A stretch of DNA of 64,000 nucleotides from the NCBI RefSeq assembly GCF_011075055.1, contig NC_058144.1:15615807-15679806 (forward strand), written 5' to 3'. The position numbers and the translations under genes are program-made. The notes beneath the pieces are model-generated. The model was not told the DNA's origin and made no database searches. It was given only the letters and a program-made list of their open reading frames with translations. Source of the stretch: Mangifera indica. Lineage: Eukaryota > Streptophyta > Magnoliopsida > Sapindales > Anacardiaceae. Positions 23,441 through 36,752 of this stretch are shown one piece after another. Numbering within the stretch: position 1 is the stretch's first letter; each line of letters begins with the position of its first letter.

Positions 23441-25050
23441 TAAGAATATAAGGACTTTTGTTGATAGTTCTTGCCACATAGAACTAGAGGACAAGTGCCA
23501 TTGAGGCAGCTAGACTAGGTGCTCATGTATACATTGAAGAGTTGAGTTCCAAAAATTGTTAATGGTTTTAAAAGTAAGTGGCCTGATTTCGAGTAGAAGA
23601 AAGAGGTCATATAATGCTTAAAGAACAAGAAGGATTTAAAATGAAAGAGTCATGAACACACTAGAAAAAGAGACAAAAACAAGATGATTTTATTACAATT
23701 AAAGCAACAAGAGTTATTTCGCCTATGAATACACAAAGTGAAAATAACATTGTCTCATTCTATATAAAGTAATGAAACTTTAATTTCCAGTACTGTGATG
23801 TTAACTAAGTATTATTCTATATGAATTATGGACTCAGAAGCCATTAACCAAGTAACTGATGGCAGAGGAACTTTACTTGATCTTTGTCAAATTTAGAAGA
23901 AAGTAAGTTGGATTTATGTAAGCAATAATACATGGGTTAAAGAAAGAGGGATAAACATAGGCAAATAAGTTTTGCAAGGTGGTCGAATCCTATACCTACA
24001 TGAAATCCAATATGCTCCAAATATTCAATAAATCTTGGTCGAAGTACTCATTATTCTTAAACTAGGATATAATGTGAATTTCTTAGGGAGCATTATCAAA
24101 ATATAATAAAATTGATTTTCATGAATTTATTTTGTTGGTTATATGGTTATATGTGTTTGTTACCATTCATTATGATAATGATAGTTTTTCATTATTTGTT
24201 TCTCTTATATGTATGAATGTGAATGCAAATATATGACATGTTAGGTTAGGGTAAGTTAGCTAAGCTGGATTGAATAGATTACCTATGAAAGTTTATTAGG
24301 AACTTTCACATAAATAGAACTGTCTAGCTATGAGTATTGCCCAACATAAAAAACTACTAGAAAACCATTTGACAAAGTTGTAAAAGTTTAACTTCCTTTG
24401 CAACTTATTTACTTAAGTTTATGTGTTCTTATAAATGTAAAGTTTGAGAAGGTCTTATATTTCATTACTTGTGTTAATGGTTCTACTCGATTCAATCTTG
24501 TTTACTTAATCTCCCATGAGTTAGAAGTAGTAAACTACTTTAGACACTATATGTTTAAGAATTAATTAGACAAAATGGATAAAATTCTTAAGAACTGACT
24601 AGATCTTTAGTATTTGTCTAAGTAGTTCAAGGAACTGAGTAATGAAAATGAAATAATATGGCAACTAATAGTTCAAAGAACTTCACAACAGAATGATATA
24701 ACAGAGAAAAGAAATTGAACTCTATTGGAAATGGTTAAGTTAATAATGGAACAGGCAAAACATCACCATCACTTTGTGATGATGTAACATTAGCTACTAC
24801 CTATGTACTTAACTAAGTGTCTACTAAATCAAGTACTTCCACTCCCTATAAGTTATGATAGGTAGAAAAACTGAGTTAAAAGAATGCAACCTTAATTTTT
24901 AGTAGTGTTTATCATAACTCTTCCCATGAGTTTAAGAAACTAGGACCAAGAAAAAAGGAATGTATCTTTATCAGATACGTTGAACACTCCAAAGGGTATG
25001 TATAGAAAGGATTTTGTTGAAAGATTGACAAAACTGTATCAAAGCATGGT
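23441..25050 (+). pseudogene. F3 copia protease-end and integrase remnant
   Basis: Near 23970-24130, frames give GGRILYLHEIQYAPNIQ and LVEVLIILKLGYNVNFLGSIIKI, the beta-strand segment after the protease (LHDVLYAPNIRxNLVSV...LGYxVNF). Near 24700-24800, a trace of TMLEMVKxIMxxA is visible as MVK-IMEQAKHHH. Near 24910-25010, SLRN-DQEKRNVSLSDT and TPKGMYRK follow the xHEFKKLGPRxKECIFIxY...SKGYV block of the integrase C-terminal region. Heavily broken by stops and shifts. Confidence 0.6.
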
Positions 25051-25379
25051 ACATTCATAAAGGATATTTTTCCTAATAGGGATGATATTGAAAAAAGGGT
25101 TTCATCTATATGAAATGTGAGAAGAATAAAGATAGATACATCTTAACGACTATTAGTTGAGTCCTGAGAGATAATAACTATACTTATTCCATCTAGTGGA
25201 AGTAAATGTAATTAAGCTCCAACCTATTTCAGATGTTAGGAGTAATGAGTCTTAATTGCTTGTTTCATCCATCTCAACCTAATGGCAACATTGAGATTAT
25301 ACTTTAATCTATTTTTAGATAGTGGAACATTGATACTCAATTATGTAAGAGTGGATGTCTAAAAGTAGTCTAGTGATGT

Positions 25380-26860
25380 TTTAAACTGAAAATAAAGTTT
25401 TCATAACCACTCCTTAGGAAAAATGGTAAGATACATTGGAAGAAGAGGAGAAATACATAGAAACAAACCAAGTCTGGAGTTTAGTTGACTCACAGTCGAA
25501 TTGGAAACTCATTGAGAATAATTGGGTTCCTTGAATCAATGGTAAGCAGATGGCTTAATAAATAGATACAATTTCACCTTGTGGTGAATAATTATACCCA
25601 ATGAGTAGGTATGAATTGTGAAGAAGAATGTTTTTGCCATTTATAAGATTTACTTCAATTTATTTGATTTTAGCTATAACAATACATTTGAATTTAGAAT
25701 TGCATCTGATAAATGTCAAGATAATTTTCCTTAGTGGAGAACTTGACAAAGAAATCTGTATGAAATGAGATATAGATCTCACTATTATAAGTCTAAAGCA
25801 CTGAGTGCGCAAGTTTCAAGAACATTATATGACGTAAAACTGTCATCTAGATAATGGTACCTAATATTTCATGAGACTTTAATATTTCATAACTTTAAGA
25901 TAATTAATCAAGACCATCATTTTTATGTGATAAAGTCCGATGACAAATTTACAATTCTATCTATCTGTGTGATGATATGTAGATAATTGGAAATGATTTG
26001 AAGTAAGTGATGATTATCAAATGATGGTTGTCTATACTTTTGACTTAAAAGATGTGGGTAAGCAGATTACATATTGGGAATTAAAATTTAAAGGGATTAT
26101 TCAAAAAAAACTTTTGACTCTGTCACAATAGCATAATATTCAAAAGAGTTTATAACAATTCAGTATGGTAAACTATGAACTCGTTGATACTCTTTTGTCA
26201 AATGGCAAATTATTGAGTTGAGAGATAAGTCCCATAACTCAAGAGGTAAGTAGAGAAATGTCAATAGTTGTCTATTCAAATGTCATCAGATGTATTATGT
26301 ATGTTATAGTGCGTTGGTTAGTTGATATAAGTCATTATTGAAAATAACACTGAAAGACTATCTATAGAATATTGATATATTCAAAACGCTCTGTGGATTA
26401 TTGTTTATGTGATGAAAGATTGAATTTGCATTTAATTGGCTATTTAAATACCAGTTAGAGAGGTAATTTAAACTAACACAAATCAATTTCTAACTATGTT
26501 TTCTTACTTCAAAAGGGCCCATATCTTGGAGCAATAAAAAATAGACATACGTAGCCTTATCCATAATAGAGGCCAAGTATATTGCCCATTCGGTGGTTGT
26601 GCAAGAAACAATTTGGTTAAGAAAATTCTTCATGAGTTCAAAACGAGATAACTTTCATAGAAGTTCCTAAGTTTTGTAAGATAACCAAACATATTAACAC
26701 TGGACGCAATGTTTTAAGAGATATCATTTCCAAGAGGGAAATGAGTGTATAATATAATTTTATGCATTGTATGGTCATTAATCCTTTGACTAAGATTATT
26801 CCAAGAAATGTATATCTTGCACATGATGAATCTTTTGGATTGCATAGACTATGATTGATA
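25380..26860 (+). pseudogene. F3 copia reverse transcriptase and RNase H remnant
   Basis: RT is traced by NKPSLEFS near 25470 (for NQVWxLVDLPEG), then a broken catalytic box followed by IIGNDLK and IKWWLSILLT near 25990-26040. LTLSQHNIIFKRVYNNSVW-type sequence near 26115 matches LSQHxYIxRVLEQFSM. SVVQETIWLRKFFMSSKRDNF near 26590 is the RNase H region (AEAEYIAxSxAxQEAIWLRxFL). About 330 bases between integrase and RT (25051-25379) are the unconserved linker. Non-functional. Confidence 0.7.
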
Positions 26861-26869
26861 AGTTGTTAA

Positions 26870-28297
26870 ACTTATATATTGTACTAATGACATAAGATCG
26901 AAAACCATAAGTTCAAGTTCATTTATTTTGAACTTGCATCCTAAAATTCTTGGATTTTTTGCCATATACACATTGTTTTAAGTTAAAGATTGTCTCACTC
27001 AAATGAGTAATTGCATTTTGCACTGAGAGAGCAAGCAAACATGAGACATTATTCTTAAGAAAAGTGGTGCTAAGAGAGCATGCTAATGAGAGACAAATAT
27101 CTTGAGAAAAGATTTTGTCGAAGTTAAAATATTGCCTTGATAATCAATCAAGATGTATTTGAAAATGACCGATTTGGATTTCTCACATTCAAGTAACTTG
27201 TGAATGCTAGATGTAAGTTCTTAATATGGATAAATACCTACAAGTGTGAAGATGATTAAGAACTCAGGTTAGACATTGGGTATAACAACTAAACTAAGAT
27301 CTGTACAGTATTAGTAATGACATTTGAGAAAATACACATTGTAACATATAATTCATACAATGTGTGCATAAGTAAGACAACCAGTTGAAGTAATGAGAGG
27401 ATGAATTTTTGCTCCCTTACTATGTGAGACTTTATAAGGATTATCTCATGTTAGTACCCTTTAACTCCTTCCTATTGTTCAATGTTTACTCTTAGTGTTG
27501 TTATCTTAACTTGGCACTTATGACCACACATGATTTGGTCTATCGAATATGACTAGAAAGATAGCTACATTTAAATTGAGAACTTCAAGTAGAAGAGGAA
27601 GACTTATATATTATCTGTGTTCATTGGTCGACCAATCATGTCACTCATATAGGATAATAAACTTGATCATAAATACATAGAAAAATAACACAATGATAAA
27701 TGAGAGATTAAAGGGAACTAATATTATTGAGTAAGTCTAGGGTGCTGCGAGCCTAATGTTTTATTTTGTTTTATTTAGGTTAAATCAACTATGCTATTTC
27801 TAATAGATGTATTATATTTAGCTCCCAAATACAGGTTGCTTGTGAGGTTATATGACACATTTGTGAGTATAAAACGTACTACCATATGGGATTTCTATAG
27901 ATAATTTTGTTCAGGTCTTTTATCATATGTGATGGGAGATATTGGGTTTTGGTTTACCTATGATAGATTAACCCAATCTAGTTTGTTTGGTGTGGAAGTT
28001 ATTGGCAGATGGACTCTTATTTAAAATCTAAAACTATCATCCCTCCAAATATAGATTAACATAATTTTTATAGAAGAAAAGTTTCTTTTTCTTCCCCCCA
28101 TACAAAACCAAATGCAAAGAAACTTATGTCTTCCAAGGATTACAGTATATAGGCAAATAAAATCATGGAAATGACTTATGTTAGAACCCTCGAAGTGTAA
28201 TTGAACAAACCACACGAACATAAATCGAATCTGGGTATGTGTTTGTGTTTACAGTAGTTATATAATTAAATTTGGCATGAATTAAATGTTTCTAACA
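26870..28297 (+). mobile_element. F3 copia 3' LTR
   Basis: The right ~360 bp match the 5' LTR pieces at 18621-18735 and 21006-21274 with the nested solo LTR absent. It ends ...GTTTCTAACA at 28297, where F1 sequence begins. The left limit is uncertain because the corresponding part of the 5' LTR is gone and no clean polypurine tract or TG start is visible. 26870 is simply the end of recognisable RNase H. Confidence 0.6.
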
Positions 28298-28602
28298 ATT
28301 GGCTTGATAGAGAATATATGGGTCACACATATAAAAGAGTTGAATCAAACTTAGAGGCGAGGATTTTTTTGTTGACAAGTTTAGTGTTTAGGGTCAAAAG
28401 AGTGATTGCAATTGAACTAGGATTGGCTATTAGGGTTGAAAGGACTCAGTTGAGCACACTTTGACCAAGTGTACTTCTATGCATATTAATGTGCTAGTCA
28501 TGCACCTAGTGGGATGGTGCTAACCACACATATGCATAATGTTGGTCGACATGATAAATAAAAAGCCTACTAGCTAGCATATAGAAATGGTACCAACTGT
28601 GC
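28298..28602 (+). mobile_element. F1 copia LTR, inner part
   Basis: Matches 34160-34460 of the F1 3' LTR (shared GTTTAGGGTCAAAAGAG, CTATTAGGGTTGAAA). It leads directly into the triplicated block. The first half of the LTR is missing, cut by F3 sequence at 28297. Confidence 0.75.
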
Positions 28603-29583
28603 AAGCTTTTGGCTATGCTAGCTGACAAACACATATGATGTTAGCCATGTAAGTGTTTGATCAATGGATGCAAAGTTGTGCATGTGCGTGTTGATAAATG
28701 TCATGCTTGGTTGAAATTCTAATTGTGCTTAGACACTTTTATATATGAATTGAAAGTGTGACGTTGAAATTTAGATAGCAAAAAATATAAAGAAACCCTA
28801 ACCGCTTTTCTATGCCCTATCATTCTGTTATGAACACTTTTCCAATCAAAAGCCCTAATAGCCTCTTTGCCTAGATTTCTCTTTTGTGTTCGTGCTTCAC
28901 ATGGATACTAAGGTGCTACCTCTTGAAGATTAGATAGCATTCAATCTCAAGCCATGTGAAGTTTTGAATGATGCATCAACGCAATTATAAATCTAAAGCA
29001 CCCTATGAATGTCCTACATGTTTCATGACTTTTATACCTAAAACGAGTATCTTGGTTAGGGTTTTCAGGATTATTTTATTATTTTTAAATTTTAAATTTT
29101 GTTGCACTGCTGGTTATTAGTGCCTTGAAAACCCTACAAGGTCTTCTTAGAGAGTGAGAACAAAAAGGTAGGTGTTTTTGGTTCAGGTATGTTTATCATA
29201 TTATCCTTATACATCCTAGGTTGTAGACATAGGGTGCAGTTCTCATATTTGTTTTGATATACAGGAACTTAGAAGAGTATACTGGTTGCCAATGGGAAGG
29301 TTGACCTACATGTTGGAAATAAAGCACGCATTTCTGCATTAGCCATAAAAACATATTATCTTAGGTTGTCTACTGCATTTATTTTAGAACTGCATAATTT
29401 TTATTATGTTTTGAATGTTTTGAGAAATTTAATTTTTGTGTCTATTTTGGACAAGAAGGGATTTTTTTTTTTGGATTACTGGTAGAACTATAACCATTAG
29501 CTTTAATAATATTTTTTATGGAACAACATAATTGAGTAATGGTTTATAAATTCTAAAACTTAATAATGAAATTTATAATATAT
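28603..29583 (+). repeat. F1 triplication, unit 1: LTR tail + PBS + protease segment
   Basis: Unit of 981 bp. It holds the last ~510 bp of an F1 LTR, a PBS-like TGGTTATTAGTGCC at about 29109, a Gag C-terminal scrap (LQGLLRE-like, near 29135), the protease site VVDIGCSSHIC (29215-29250) and the following strand region to about 29580. Most of Gag is absent. In this unit the active-site DTG reads DIG. It is followed directly by a second LTR tail. Confidence 0.8.
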
Positions 29584-30518
29584 AAGCTTTTGGCTATGTT
29601 GGCTGATACACAGATGTGATATTAGTCATGTAAGTGTTTAATGGATGCATGCATAATTGTATATATGTGTGTTTAGGAGTTTCATGCTTGGGTGAAATTC
29701 CAGTCATGGTTGAACACTTGTATACATAAATTGAAAGTATGAGTTTGAAATTTAGATAGTAGAAAAATATACAAAAACCCTAACCATTTTTCTATGTTCT
29801 ACCTGTCTGTTGTGAATGTTTTTCTAGTTAAAAGCCCTAGCAACATCTTCACCTAGATTTTCTCTTCTATGTTTATGTTCCATGTGGATACTAAGGCGCC
29901 ACCTCTTAAAAGTTGGATAGCTTTCTGTCCCAAGCCACGTGAAGATTTAAAGGATCCATCAAAACAAGTATAAATCTAAAACACCCTATTAGGGATTTTA
30001 GGATTTTTTTTAATTTTAAATTTCATTGCACTATCAGTTATCAGCACCTTGAAAACACTATGAGGTCTTCCTAGAGAGTGAGAAGAAAAAATAGGTGCTT
30101 TTAGTTCATGTATGTTTGTTAATGAGCTAAACTATTTTACTTGTAGATCTTGGGTTGTAGACACTGGGTGCAGTTCCCATATTTGTTTTGAGATGTAGGA
30201 ACTTTAGAAGAGTGGATTGTTTGCTAAAGGAAATGTTAACCTATGTGTTGGAAATAAAGCACATATGGCTTTATTGGCTATAGGAACATATTATCTTAAG
30301 TTATCCACTACGTTTATTTTAGAATTGTACAATTTTTATTATGTTCTAAATGTTTTGAGAAATTTGATTTTTATGTCTATTTTGGATAGGGAAGGATATT
30401 TTTGTTTAGATTGTTGATGGTACTATAACCACTAGCTTAAATAATGTTCTTTATGGAACAACATAATTGAGTAATGGTTTATGCATTCTAAAACTTAATA
30501 AGGAAATTCTTAATGTGC
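29584..30518 (+). repeat. F1 triplication, unit 2
   Basis: Unit of 935 bp with the same order as unit 1. The protease site VDTGCSSHIC (about 30155) is kept. A 66-codon open frame at 30217-30417 reads NVNLCVGNKAHMALLAIGTYYL then FYYVLNVLRNLIFMSILDREGYF, the copia block between protease and integrase. The PBS equivalent is worn to CAGTTATCAGCACC. Confidence 0.8.
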
Positions 30519-31470
30519 AAGCGTTTGGCTATGCTAGGTGACACACATATATGATGTTGGTTGTGTAATTGTTTAATGAATGCATGCACAATCGTGCTTA
30601 TATGTGTTAAGGTTTTTTGTGCTTGGGCAAAATTTCAATAATGCTTGGACACCTATATTTATAAATTAAATGTGTGAGTTTGAAATTTAGATAGTAGAAA
30701 AATATACAAAAACCCTAGCCTTTTTTTTAATGCTCTATCCTTTTATAGTGAAAACATTTCTAGTCAAGAGCCCTGGTAGCGTCTTCACTTGGATTTTCTC
30801 TTTTGTATTCATGCTTCGTGTGGATACCAAGGCATCGCCTCTTAAGGGTTTAATAGAGTTCTGTCTCAAGCTACGTGAAGTTTTGAAGGATCCATCAATG
30901 CAGACATAAAACTACAACACCAATTGTTTTTGCATGTTTCATGAATTCTATGTCTAAAGCAAGTATGCTAGTTGGGTTTTTGGGATTATTTTATTGTCTA
31001 TAAATTTTAATTGTCGGTTATCAATGCCCTGAAACCCTACCAGGTCTTCCTAGAAAGCAAGAAAAAAAGATAAGTGCTTTTATTTTAGGTGTGTTGTCAT
31101 TAAGGTAAACTATTGTCTTTGTACATCCTAGGTTATAGACACAGGGTGCAGTTCTCATATATTTTTATTTTTATATGCAGGAACTTTAGAAGAGTAGATT
31201 GTTTGCCGAAGGAAAGGTTAACCTATAGGTTAGAAATGAAGCATGTATTATTGCATTAGCCATAGGAACATATTTTCTTAGGTTGTCCACTGCGTTTATT
31301 TTAGAACTGCATAATTTTTATTATGTTTCAAATGTTTTGAGAAATTTCATTTCTATGCCTATTTTAAACAAGGAAGGATATTTTTTTTTTGGATTGTTGG
31401 TGGTACTATAACCATTAGCTTAAATAATATTTTTTATGTAACAACATAATTGAGTAATAGTTTATACATT
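30519..31470 (+). repeat. F1 triplication, unit 3, reading on into integrase
   Basis: Same order again, with IDTGCSSH-type protease near 31135 and the strand region to 31470. Unlike units 1 and 2 it continues past the junction point into integrase sequence, so the duplication end point lies inside the pre-integrase segment. Confidence 0.8.
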
Positions 31471-31867
31471 CTAAAACTTAATAATGAGATTTTTAATGTA
31501 CAAAATAAACAATTTAAATACCATATATTTGTGGCATTGCAAGCTAGGCCACATAGAATCGAATGTATATCAAAACTTTTTAAAGATTGGTTTTTCTCAA
31601 AAGGATTAGTGAGAGAAAGGTATAACTTGATGAAGTTCCAGTACTACAAGATATCATAAACATTGGATGAGATGATATGCCATCACAGATGGTTTATCAT
31701 AGTGAGCAAGTCACTTAACCTCATGTGGAACATACTAAACAAACTTAACACATATAGGAGTTATATAGGTCTAGCCTTGTATGCCTTGAGTCTAAGAGGT
31801 TTGGTTATCTTATGACTCATCATGGTGATATATGAGTCATTCATGATGATGACTCTATGACTTATGT
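31471..31867 (+). pseudogene. F1 copia integrase stub joined to the pol linker
   Basis: NKQFKYHIFVALQARPHRIECISKLFKDW (31500-31590) matches the integrase zinc-binding approach (LWHxRLGHIxxxRIxKL). It jumps at once to the integrase-RT linker, with RFGYLMTHHGDI near 31795 (for RYGFLVTHHGD) and DDDSMTYV. The integrase core is therefore deleted. Confidence 0.7.
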
Positions 31868-32317
31868 GTTGGGGTAAGTGCCCTAAAGCCAATCGTATTT
31901 GACATTTGTAGACATAATTTTATGATCATTAATAAAAGGATTTAGTGTTATTCTATTTATATGTGTTTAATGATATGATAATGTGGATAACATGCCCTTA
32001 GAATGGTAGAACTATGATGAGGGGATTTAATGACTTATTGTGGGAACTCTATGTACACATTAAGTGGTCATTTTAGAAATGTCCATAATCCCAACATTGC
32101 AACGAACAAGAGATCATGTAATGAGGATGAGGTTATCATAGTGTTGAGCGCTCTTACCAAAAGTATAGATAGACATATTTTTTTGTCTCAACCTTAAAAG
32201 ATATTAGTTAGAAAAAAGATTGAATTACACATAACTATGAAGTTGTAAAAGCTTAAGACATGTCCATTAACACTTTGTTACCTGGGTGGCCATGATGTTT
32301 TGCTAAAGGCCAATTAA
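31868..32317 (+). mobile_element. F1 LTR start fragment inside the F1 element
   Basis: Begins TGTTGGGGTAAGTGCCC at 31868 and follows the F1 LTR for about 450 bp, with an internal deletion, before changing to RT coding sequence. It replaces the N-terminal half of RT. Confidence 0.75.
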
Positions 32318-33210
32318 TAAAGGCTTAGTTATCCAAATGTTTCTCCATAAAAGACTCAAAAGAAGTAACCTACATTCTTGAGATTAAAATTTACTGAGAT
32401 AAAGAGTATAGATTGTTGTGCCTAAGTCAAAACACATATATGGATAAGGTATTGATTAGATTCTATATGAAAGAATCCAAAAATCTAAGTACAAAATATG
32501 AGAGAAATAAGATGAATAAGATCCTATATGTCTTAATTATAGGATCAATCATGTACATCATATTATCTACGAGGATTGATTTCTTATACGCCTTAAGCAT
32601 TTATAGTATATATTAGTCTGATCCAAGTGAAAAATACTAAATGGTTGTCAAGTACTCTTTGAAGTACTTAAGAAGGACTAAAAATGCATTCTTGGTTTAT
32701 GGAGGGGAATATAAACTCACTGTTAGAGGCTATAATGATGCCAACGTCCAAACTGATTAAGATGATTACAAATCCCAATTAGAGTTTGTATTTTTTTTAA
32801 TGGTGGTGTTGTTAGCTAGAAAACTCCAAGCAAAGTATAGTGGTTAATTTTACAATAGAGTTTGAGTACATTGCCTTCTTAAAAGTGGTAAAAGAGGTTG
32901 TATGGATCAAGAAGTTTATGACTTAACTTTGAGTAGTTTTGAGTACTGCTAAGCCAATTAAGCTCCATTACAATAACAATGGAGCGATTGATTAAGCAAA
33001 TAAGTCGTAGTCTTTTCAGAGGTCCAAACACATACTAAGGTGATATTATCTAATCCAAGAAATTATTCAATGAGGTGACATACAATTAGCCATAATTGAT
33101 ATAAATGACAGTTTAGCTGACTCATTGACAAAGCCTCTATGGCAGCAGAAGCATGATAGACATGTAGCCAAATTCAATATTAGATATTTGACTGATTGGC
33201 TATAGTGCAA
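32318..33210 (+). pseudogene. F1 copia RT C-terminal part and RNase H remnant
   Basis: A 67-codon open frame at 32413-32616 gives LSQNTYMDKVLIRFYMKES and YVLIIGSIMYIILSTRIDFLYALSI, the RT connection region (LSQxxYIDKVLxRFxMExS, YASAVGSIMYAMLCTRPDVxYALS). RNase H is traced by VKYSLKYLRRTKNAFLVYGGE and a worn AKEPRSHQKSKH near 33000. The LTR begins at 33211 without a visible polypurine tract. Confidence 0.8.
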
Positions 33211-34739
33211 GTTAGGTAAGTGCCCTAGAGCCAATCTCATTTGATATTTCTGGATGCAATTTTATATTAATCATTAATAAAAGGGTTTGTTGTTATTCTA
33301 TTCATATGTGTTTAATTATATGATAGTATAAATAACATTCCCTTAGAATGGTAGGACTATGACGAAGGGATCAGACAACTAATTATAGAAACCCTATATG
33401 AACATTAAATGACAATTCTATAAACATCCGTAATCCCAACATTGTAGTAAATAAAAACACATGTAATGATGATCAAATTATCATAATATTGAGCAACGCC
33501 ACCAATAGTGGTGATAGTTCTCACATATCGAAACTATTGTAGATAGCTTAGTGTAACACGTTAGTACACGTTATAGACACATTCATCAAACTGACCTAAC
33601 TAAAAGATATCCAAATAGATGTTTGCTCCAGTGTGTATGGAATGAATTCTTTAAACACCCCGAGTGCATGTGATCCTTTGACTTGAGATTGTTAAACTCT
33701 CCCATGTAAGGATCAATACAGTTTGATGTTATCTAATATGCCATTGTAATTAGGGTATCTATAAATATAGCAATTGACCATATCATAAGATACGTGAAGG
33801 CTATGATTGATCAATGAAGAATTTGTCACTCTTGAGCATGGGAGAAAATATCTCACACGGGATCACTAAATGACGTCTATGATTGTCTGAATATGTGGCT
33901 ATAGTGAGATAAGGTTGTAGCCTAAACAGTGATGGTCACTGATGTGTATTAGTCTATGTCAAGGAACTACTGAGATTGACAAATTTCTATATCTTAGTCT
34001 CAAGAGATATCAATGACAAAAGGATTTAATTACACCAAACTGAGATGTTGTAAAAGATTAAGAGATGTTTATTAACACTTCATCGTTTTTATGGACACGA
34101 CACTTTACTAGAGGCCAATCTTGGTCTGTGTTTGGATTTAATTCAAATTTGAACATTATTAGCTCGATTGAGAGTGTATAGGTCACATGTATAAAGGAGT
34201 TTAATCAAACTTAGAGGTGTAGATTTTTTATTAAACATCTTATTGTTTAGGGTCAAAAGAGTAATTACGAATGGATTAGGTTTGCCTATTAGGGTTGAAA
34301 TGACCCAAATTGACCACATTTTGACCAATGCACAACCATATACCTTAATATGCCAATCGTGCACTTGGTGGGATAATGTCAGACATATAAATGTATGGAG
34401 TTGGCTGGTATCATGAAAAAAAAGGCATATTGGCTAACACATATATATATTGCTAGTTGTCCAAGCTTTTAGCTATGTCGGCTAGCACACACTTGTTAAG
34501 CCAATCATGCAAGGTTTCCCAATGCATACTTGTTGTGCATGCATATAATAGTTGTGCATGTATACGAGTTGATAACAGTCATGTTTGGTTGAAATTCTAA
34601 CTGTGCTCAGACACCTGTATATATAAATTAAAGCGTGAGTTTGAGAAAAACACATAACACAAAAACCATAACAACCTTAGCTATGTTTATTATACTCTCT
34701 CTTGATTTTTTTTTTAATTTTAAATTTCATTGTATTGTC
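33211..34739 (+). mobile_element. F1 copia LTR, near full length (3' LTR)
   Basis: Starts TTAGGTAAGTGCCC (the leading TG is lost) and runs about 1,529 bp to ...CATTGTATTGTCA, followed by a worn PBS-like GTTATTGACACC at 34740. It contains all the blocks shared with 17691-18620, 28298-29113 and 47674-49270. Having RNase H on the left and a PBS-like site on the right suggests it is shared by two element copies or was formed by LTR recombination. Confidence 0.75.
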
Positions 34740-34800
34740 AGTTATTGACACCCTAATTACCCTATATTGCTTCATCTCAAATGTGCGTTTTTGTGTAGGT

Positions 34801-36744
34801 ACTTTAAAATAATTTTATTTTGTCGCAGGGTAAGATTGCTTTGAAAATGGCAAATAGAGCAAGAGTTATAGCTGAGTCCATATGGACTTGCCATATTAGA
34901 CTACCATCAGGACATATTTTGAAATTGTACAAAGTTTTACTTTTTGTAAAAGCTATTAGAGGCATCATTTCTGTATTTGTGCTTTGTAAACTCGATTACA
35001 ATATTCAGTTTAATGAAATTGAATGTTTGATCATTTTTGAAAAAGTTTTAGTGATACAAATGGTTTGTATGTGTTAGAATTGAATTATTATCGTATAATA
35101 AATTATGTTACTAAGGTACGAATTCAAAGTGAAACAAATCGCAAGTTTTCATGACATCATAGATTAGGTCACATTAGAGAAAAAAGGTTGATTCAACTTG
35201 AAGAATGTGGGCTTTTAAGTTCATTAGGTTCTAAGCCCTATCTAACATGTGAACCATGCCTTTGAGTAAAGATGAGCAAATCTCACTTTAAGAGTAAAGG
35301 GAAACATGCCAAAAATTTACTAGAGTTAATACATACATATATGTGGACGATTTAATAATATGGCTAAGAGAGGTTTTCACTACTTCATTACCTTCACTGA
35401 TAATTATTCACAGGATGCATACTTATATTTAATGAAATACAAATACGAATTATGTGAAAAGTTAAGAGAATTCAAGAATGAAGTAGAGAAATAGACTATA
35501 AAAAGTATGGAATAATTTCCTAAATGACTAATTCAAATACATCTCAACGCAATGGTATATCTGAAAGGATGAATCATACTTTATTAGATATGGTACAATC
35601 AATGTAAACTTTATAGACGTACTAAAGTCATTGTAGGGATATGCCTTCTAGACCACTGTGCAAAGTTTGAATCGAGTACTAACAAAATCTCTCCAGAAAA
35701 CACCATATGAGTTATAGTATTCTAAATGCCCTAACCTTAGTTATATAAAAATTTGGGGATGTCCAGCCTATGTTAAAGTAGTTGAAATAGATAAGCTAGA
35801 TGTTAAATTAGAGAAGGATCGATTCATAGGATATCCTAAAGATAGTTTAAGGTATTACTTTTAATTCCCAAATAGGAATACATACTTTATTTAGAAAGAG
35901 TTCTTGCAGGGAGGTGGTGTAAGAAGAAACACTAAGCTCAAAGAAAAGTCTAAAGAGCCTCAAACTGACATTACTGAGATTGGATCATCCATTAAGTGAA
36001 CCTCAGTATCAAATATTATGGTTCCAACATGAAGATTTTCTAAGGTATCTAGACCTTTGGAAAGATACGGATGTCTTCATGAGTAGGATTTTGAATCTTA
36101 CGTAATGGGAGAAATATATCATGGTGATGATCCTATAAGCTATGAGGATCCTATACTAGATACTAATTCAGGTAGATGTCAAAAAGTAATGAATTTTTAA
36201 ATAGAATCCATGCATGTTAATCAAGTACGGACACTTGTTAATCTACTGAAGGAATTATTCCTATTGGCTATAAGTAAGTCTTCAAGAGAAAAATTAGCAA
36301 GGACAGACATGTGGAGACCTCTAAGGCTTGACTAGTAATGAAGGGTTGTACTTAGAAATAAAGGTTAGATTATGAGGAAACCTTTTTGCCTATAGCTATG
36401 ATTAAATCCATTCAGACCATGCTAGCTATCGTAACATACCATGATTATGAAATTTAACAAATAGATGTCAAGATCGTGTTCTTTAATAGATACATTAAGA
36501 AAAACATATATATGGAATAGTCTACAGGTTTTGTAGTAGCCGTTAAAAGACATAAGGTATGCCAGTTACATTGATCCATTTATGGATTAAACAAGCTTCC
36601 AGAAGTTGGAACATTCAATTCAATGAAACAATCAAATCATTTAGTTTTGAAAAAAAAATCCAAATAAACCCTGTGTTTACAAATGGGTTAAGGATCATGC
36701 CATTACATTTCTCATATTGTGTGTAGACTACATACTACTAATGG
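34801..36744 (+). pseudogene. F2 copia protease-end, integrase and RT remnant (left of hAT)
   Basis: An 85-codon open frame at 34820-35077 (ALKMANRARVIAESIWTCHIRLPSGHILKLYKVLLF) is the copia segment after the protease; gag is missing. Integrase follows: HHRLGHIREKRLIQLEECG-type zinc approach near 35155, the core with ITFTDNYSQDAYLYLMKYK near 35390, and SERMNHTLLDMVQSM near 35560. RT starts near 36180 and reaches the catalytic box, now CVDYILLMG (36722-36748) where YVDD is expected. RT is then split by the hAT insertion. Stops are frequent. Confidence 0.8.
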
Positions 36745-36752
36745 GTTATGAC
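36745..36752 (+). repeat. Left 8-bp target-site duplication of the hAT element
   Basis: GTTATGAC, repeated exactly at 37701-37708. Confidence 0.9.

Noticed and set aside
28021..28221. 66-codon minus-strand frame as a gene
   Set aside because: It lies within the F3 LTR; the matching part of the other LTR copy does not keep the frame.
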